Assembly: GCF_031884435.1 (NCBI RefSeq)
Contig: NZ_CP134779.1
Location: 3,224,001-3,288,000 of the forward strand
Reading direction: 5' to 3'
DNA length: 64,000 bases
Source of the DNA: Bosea sp. 685
Lineage (GTDB): Bacteria > Pseudomonadota > Alphaproteobacteria > Rhizobiales > Beijerinckiaceae
Made by a program: the position numbers and the translations under genes
The notes under the pieces: model-generated
What the model was told of the DNA's origin: nothing
The model's database searches: none
What the model saw: the letters and a program-made list of their open reading frames with translations, nothing else
In this document: positions 60,707 to 64,000 of the stretch, one piece after another
Layout of the letters: each line of letters starts with the position of its first letter
Position numbering within the stretch: the first letter of the stretch is position 1

Positions 60707-62584
60707 ATGTTCGATACGTCCCATGCTCCGCAAGCATCCGGCCTGACGGCGCCCAGCCCACTCGTTTCGATCGCGGGCCTGCGCGTCGCGTTCGAGACCG
60801 ATTCCGGCCCCGTCCTCGGCGTGCGCGACGTCAGCTTCGACATCGCGCCTGGGGAATGCGTCTGCGTGGTCGGCGAATCCGGTTCGGGCAAGTCGGTCTC
60901 GGCGCTGTCGCTGATGCGGCTCGTCGAATTCGGCGGCGGCCGGATCGCTGGAGGGGAGTTGCGCTTTCGGCAGGCCGACGGGTGCGTGATCGACCTCGCC
61001 CAAACCGACCAGGCCACGATGCGTGCGATCCGTGGCGGCCAGATCGGCATGGTCTTCCAGGAGCCGATGACGGCGCTGAATCCCGTCTTCACGATCGGGC
61101 GCCAGCTGGTCGAGGTGATCCTGACGCATCGGCGCATCCCGGCAGCCGCTGCGCGCGCCCGCGCGCTCGACCTGCTGACGCAGATGCAGATCAGCGAACC
61201 CGAGCGCCGCCTGAAGCAATATCCGCATGAATTATCGGGCGGCATGCGCCAGCGCGTGGTGATCGCCATGGCGATGGCCTGCGAGCCACGCCTGCTGATC
61301 TGCGACGAGCCGACGACCGCGCTCGACGTGACGATCCAGGCCGAGATCCTCGCCTTGATCGACAGGTTGAAGCGCGAGACCGGAACGGCGGTGCTGTTCA
61401 TCACCCATGATATGGCCGTGGTCGCGCAGATGGCCGACCGGGTCGTGGTGATGTATCGCGGCGACAAGGTCGAGGATGGTCCGGTCGAGGCGATCTTCTC
61501 CGACCCGCAACACCCTTATACGCGCGCGCTACTGGCCGCCGTGCCCAGGCTGGGCGAGATGCGCGGCACGACCTGCCCGGCACCGATGCGTGGCATCGCG
61601 ACTGGCGACGCCCCCCGCGCGGCGGCCGCTCCCGCCATCGCGACCGCTGCGGGGACGGAAGCTGCGCCGCTTCTCGAGGTGCGCCACCTGTGCACCCGCT
61701 TCCCCGTCCAGAAGGGGCTGCTGCGCCGGACCATCGCCAATGTCCACGCGGTCGAGGATGTGAGCTTCACCATCGATCGCGGCCAGACGCTCAGCCTCGT
61801 CGGCGAGTCCGGCTGCGGCAAGTCGACCTGCGGCCGCTCGATCCTGCGGCTCATCCAACCCTTGTCGGGCGAGGTGGTGCTGGACGGGCAGGACGTTCTG
61901 GTCCAGCCGGCGCAGGGGATGCACGCGCTGCGCCGCAAGATGCAGATGATCTTCCAGGATCCCTATGCGAGCCTCGACCCGCGGATGCGCCTGTTCGACC
62001 AGGTGGCGGAGCCCCTGCTCAATTACGACCGGCTCTCGGGACAGGCCCTGCAGCGACGCGTGGCGGAGCTGTTCGACCGTGTGCGCCTGCCCGCCGGCTT
62101 CATCGAGCTTTACCCGCACGAGCTTTCGGGCGGCCAGCGTCAGCGCATCGCCATCGCCCGTGCGCTTGCGCTCAACCCGAAGCTGATCATCGCCGACGAG
62201 GCGGTATCGGCGCTGGATGTCTCGGTGCAGGCGCAGGTGCTGAACCTGCTCATGGAGCTGCAGGCGGATCTGGGAATTTCGTGCCTGTTCATCAGCCACG
62301 ACATGTCCGTCGTCGAGCGGATCAGCCATCGCGTCGCGGTGATGTATCTCGGCCGGATCGTCGAGATCGGCCCGCGCGCCGCAATCTTCGAGACCCCGCA
62401 GCACCCCTATACAAGGGCGCTTCTGTCGGCGGTTCCGATCGCCGATCCGACGCGACGGGCGACGCGCAGCGTGACCGGCCACCCGGTCCTAAGTTCGCCC
62501 ATCCATCCCGCCGATCACGTTCCCGCGCCGTCGCGATATACCGAAGTCGCGCCTGACCATCTGGTGCTCGACCCGACGCAATAG
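60707..62584 (+). CDS. ABC transporter ATPase, fused DppD-DppF type (two ABC domains)
   Basis: A 625-residue protein with two ABC domains. Domain 1: Walker [16 protein letters not shown], signature LSGGMRQRVVIAMAM, Walker B LLICDEPTTALDVT. Domain 2: Walker A GESGCGKSTCGRSIL, signature [15 protein letters not shown], Walker B LIIADEAVSALDVS. The linker holds the CxPAPMRG-type region of DppD proteins. The ATG at 60707 follows GGGGAGG. It is divergent from the permease genes it should serve, and the shared operator-like sites in between would regulate both. Confidence 0.94.
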   Translation: MFDTSHAPQASGLTAPSPLVSIAGLRVAFETDSGPVLGVRDVSFDIAPGECVCVVGESGSGKSVSALSLMRLVEFGGGRIAGGELRFRQADGCVIDLAQTDQATMRAIRGGQIGMVFQEPMTALNPVFTIGRQLVEVILTHRRIPAAAARARALDLLTQMQISEPERRLKQYPHELSGGMRQRVVIAMAMACEPRLLICDEPTTALDVTIQAEILALIDRLKRETGTAVLFITHDMAVVAQMADRVVVMYRGDKVEDGPVEAIFSDPQHPYTRALLAAVPRLGEMRGTTCPAPMRGIATGDAPRAAAAPAIATAAGTEAAPLLEVRHLCTRFPVQKGLLRRTIANVHAVEDVSFTIDRGQTLSLVGESGCGKSTCGRSILRLIQPLSGEVVLDGQDVLVQPAQGMHALRRKMQMIFQDPYASLDPRMRLFDQVAEPLLNYDRLSGQALQRRVAELFDRVRLPAGFIELYPHELSGGQRQRIAIARALALNPKLIIADEAVSALDVSVQAQVLNLLMELQADLGISCLFISHDMSVVERISHRVAVMYLGRIVEIGPRAAIFETPQHPYTRALLSAVPIADPTRRATRSVTGHPVLSSPIHPADHVPAPSRYTEVAPDHLVLDPTQ

Positions 62585-62591
62585 GCGCTTG

Positions 62592-62631
62592 GAGCGTTTT
62601 CGAGCGAAGTAAGGCCGGTTCGCGTGAAGAA
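62592..62631. repeat. Dispersed intergenic repeat (CGCTCGAAAACG type), copy 2, inverted
   Basis: GAGCGTTTTCGAGCGAAGT followed by CCGGTTCGCGTGAAG is the reverse complement of the module at about 6905-6942. It lies just after the ATPase stop. The rest of the gap to 62753 shows nothing I recognise. Confidence 0.6.
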
Positions 62632-62753
62632 TGAGCCGTCCTACGACATGATCCGCAGGCACTCGACGATAAGCTATCTCAGCCCAGTCGCGTTCGAAAA
62701 GAAGGTCGCAATAGCTCAACTCACCGTCCACGGAACCGGCAGCAGGCCAGGTA

Positions 62754-63140
62754 TCAGTTTTCGGCGTGATAGACCTTCGAGACGATCGCCCAGCGTCCGC
62801 CCGCCTTGGCGAGACAGAGGTCGTTGACATAAGTCCGCGGCGGGAACGCATCGCGTACCCGCGCATGGGCGGTATCGCCAGATGTCACCGTCAGTTCCAG
62901 CACCTCGGCCAGTTGCGCCGCCCCGCTATCGGCAGGCGCCGCCCGGCCGCGGCAACGCTCCATGTAGGGCTCATAGTCGATGGTCGTCACCTTGCCGGCC
63001 GTCACCGTGAAGAGCCTCGCCTCGGGATGGAAGGCGCGGGCGAACTGATCCATCCGCCCATAGTAAAGCCCGTCGAAATAGTCCGTGAGCACCGCGCGGA
63101 TCGCGGCCTCATCCGCCGCTGCGTCGATCGCCTTGGTCAT
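62754..63140 (-). CDS. NTF2-like (SnoaL / lumazine-binding-like) small protein
   Basis: A 128-residue alpha+beta cone-fold protein: AADEAAIRAVLTDYFDGLYY, MDQFARAFHPEARLFTV, AHARVRDAFPPRTYVNDLCL and GRWAIVSKVYHAEN. It resembles the lumazine-binding-like NTF2 family, whose members are often accessory to catabolic operons, with unknown substrates. It follows the aminotransferase gene by 32 bp, and its start lies in an 18-bp tandem duplication. Confidence 0.75.
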   Translation of the reverse strand: MTKAIDAAADEAAIRAVLTDYFDGLYYGRMDQFARAFHPEARLFTVTAGKVTTIDYEPYMERCRGRAAPADSGAAQLAEVLELTVTSGDTAHARVRDAFPPRTYVNDLCLAKAGGRWAIVSKVYHAEN

Positions 63141-63171
63141 CGCAAGTCTCCTCGTCAGCGCAAGTTTCCTG
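63136..63171. repeat. 18-bp tandem duplication at the NTF2-like gene start
   Basis: GTCATCGCAAGTCTCCTC (63136-63153) and GTCAGCGCAAGTTTCCTG (63154-63171) differ at three positions and fill the gap between the aminotransferase stop and the NTF2-like start, duplicating the GGAAACTTGCGC-type leader. Confidence 0.75.
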
Positions 63172-63172
63172 G

Positions 63173-64000
63173 TCAGCCCGCTTTGCGTTCGTATTCGGCA
63201 TCGGCGACCAGCAGGGCCTCGTCCAGCGCATCGAGGATCTGGTCCATATCACTGTCCGAAACGATCAACGGCGGAGCCAGGAAGAGCGAGGTCTCTTCGC
63301 CCGAGGTTCCAATGACGACCCCGAGATCGAAGGCCTTCGTCGAGACCCGCGAGGCCAGCGGGACGTCGGCCGTATCGGCGCGCCAGTCTTTCCAGTGCGG
63401 GCCATGCAGCTCGATGGTCCAGTGCATGCCGCGACCGTCGATGCGCGACACGGAGGGGTGCTTCTGCGCGATCCTCAGCAGGCGCTGGCCGATGCGGCCT
63501 CCGAGTTCCGCGGCGCGGGCGAGCAGCTTGTCACGCTCGAGTACGCGCAGATAAGTGCGCACCCCCGCCATGGCGATGGGGTGGCCGCGGAAGGTCGAAT
63601 AGGCCTGCCAGGCGCCGCCACCCAGCCGCTCGACCATCTCCTTCGACAGGATGACGGCACCGATCGGCGAAGCTCCACCGGCCAGCGCCTTGCCCATGGT
63701 CACGATGTCCGGCCGGGTCTGGCCTCCCTGGAAGGCAAACCAGCGGCCGGAGCGGCCGGCCCCGGTCACCACCTCGTCGGCGATCCACAGCGAGCCCGCG
63801 GACTTTGCGGAATTGGCCACCATGTCCTGATAGGCGCCGTCGTGATAGATGCCGCCCTGGCTGTAGTCGATGATCGTGGCAGCGGTCCCGTCGAGCTTGG
63901 CGCGGATTTCGTCGGGGCTCTCAGCGGCCAGGTCGTAGACGCGCTCCCCCCAGAGCGAGCCCATCGGCGCCGCGATGACCCTGACCTGGGTCGTCGGCGC
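63173..64000 (-). CDS. Class III PLP aminotransferase (5' end outside window)
   Basis: The C-terminal 275 codons are visible; the frame is open to base 64000. It has the PLP-pocket Asp in LWIADEVVTGAGRSGRWFAF, the Schiff-base Lys in IVTMGKALAGGASPIGAVIL, and the dimer-interface YSTFRGHPIAMAGVRTYLRV. The family (omega-amino acid, GABA or diamine aminotransferases) takes amines or omega-amino acids and an oxo acid. In this regulon it could act on the amine or aldehyde handled by the PuuB-like oxidoreductase. Confidence 0.9.
   Translation of the reverse strand, partial: APTTQVRVIAAPMGSLWGERVYDLAAESPDEIRAKLDGTAATIIDYSQGGIYHDGAYQDMVANSAKSAGSLWIADEVVTGAGRSGRWFAFQGGQTRPDIVTMGKALAGGASPIGAVILSKEMVERLGGGAWQAYSTFRGHPIAMAGVRTYLRVLERDKLLARAAELGGRIGQRLLRIAQKHPSVSRIDGRGMHWTIELHGPHWKDWRADTADVPLASRVSTKAFDLGVVIGTSGEETSLFLAPPLIVSDSDMDQILDALDEALLVADAEYERKAG

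Overview
This 64-kb window is a high-GC, gene-dense chromosomal segment with no tRNA, rRNA or CRISPR array that I can see. Protein families, gene order and the short palindromic intergenic elements (CTCATCCTGAG, CGTCATTCTCGGGC and CGAAAACG types) point to an alphaproteobacterium of the Hyphomicrobiales (Rhizobiales), perhaps Bosea- or Bradyrhizobium-like. That assignment is by recall, not by search. The content is almost entirely uptake plus oxidation or deamination of small nitrogen- and sulfur-containing organics.

Layout. 1-6 kb: an MdtABC-type RND efflux operon (minus strand; the MdtC-like gene runs off the left edge). 6.2-7.7 kb: a ParB-like protein and a YiiX-like cysteine hydrolase. 7.8-11 kb: a LysR regulator divergent from a Gal80-like oxidoreductase, whose stop codon is the target site of an intact IS481-family element. 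11-14 kb: aldehyde dehydrogenase, free methionine-R-sulfoxide reductase and O6-alkylguanine-DNA alkyltransferase. 14.3-21.2 kb: operon of a peptide-type binding protein, two permeases, an SfnB/DszC-like flavoprotein, an NtaA/DszA-like monooxygenase and a small hydrolase, with no ATPase. 21.4-22.4 kb: GhrA-like reductase. 22.5-28.3 kb: polar amino acid ABC transporter with D-amino-acid-oxidase-like, ornithine-cyclodeaminase-like and 2-hydroxyacid-oxidase genes. 28.4-31.6 kb: GlcD-like dehydrogenase and DapA-family lyase, divergent from an XRE-cupin regulator. 31.8-35.9 kb: HyuA/HyuB. 35.9-42.1 kb: LysR divergent from an operon of RraA-type aldolase, aminotransferase and a polar amino acid ABC transporter. 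42.2-44 kb: dienelactone hydrolase, RidA and DUF1059. 44.3-53.1 kb: a seven-gene minus-strand operon with two LLM flavin monooxygenases, an SfnB-like flavoprotein and a complete peptide-type ABC transporter. 53.4-64 kb: a third peptide-type ABC system split into divergent units around an RpiR regulator, with an N-formylglutamate-amidohydrolase-like enzyme, an amine-oxidase-like FAD protein, an NTF2-like protein and a class III aminotransferase that runs off the right edge.

The most interesting non-genic structure: (i) two divergent promoter regions 5.3 kb apart share a near-identical CAATATGTAA-type site, marking a likely RpiR regulon; (ii) six short tandem duplications (15-21 bp, 2-3 copies) lie at or beside translation starts or gene junctions, all in the three peptide-type ABC regions; (iii) the IS481-type element sits in TCTAGA so that both convergent genes end on the same palindromic CTAG; (iv) mosaic palindromic elements recur between genes, one directly between a binding-protein gene and its permease; (v) the RraA-type gene appears to have lost its ATG frame through a one-base change in a C run.
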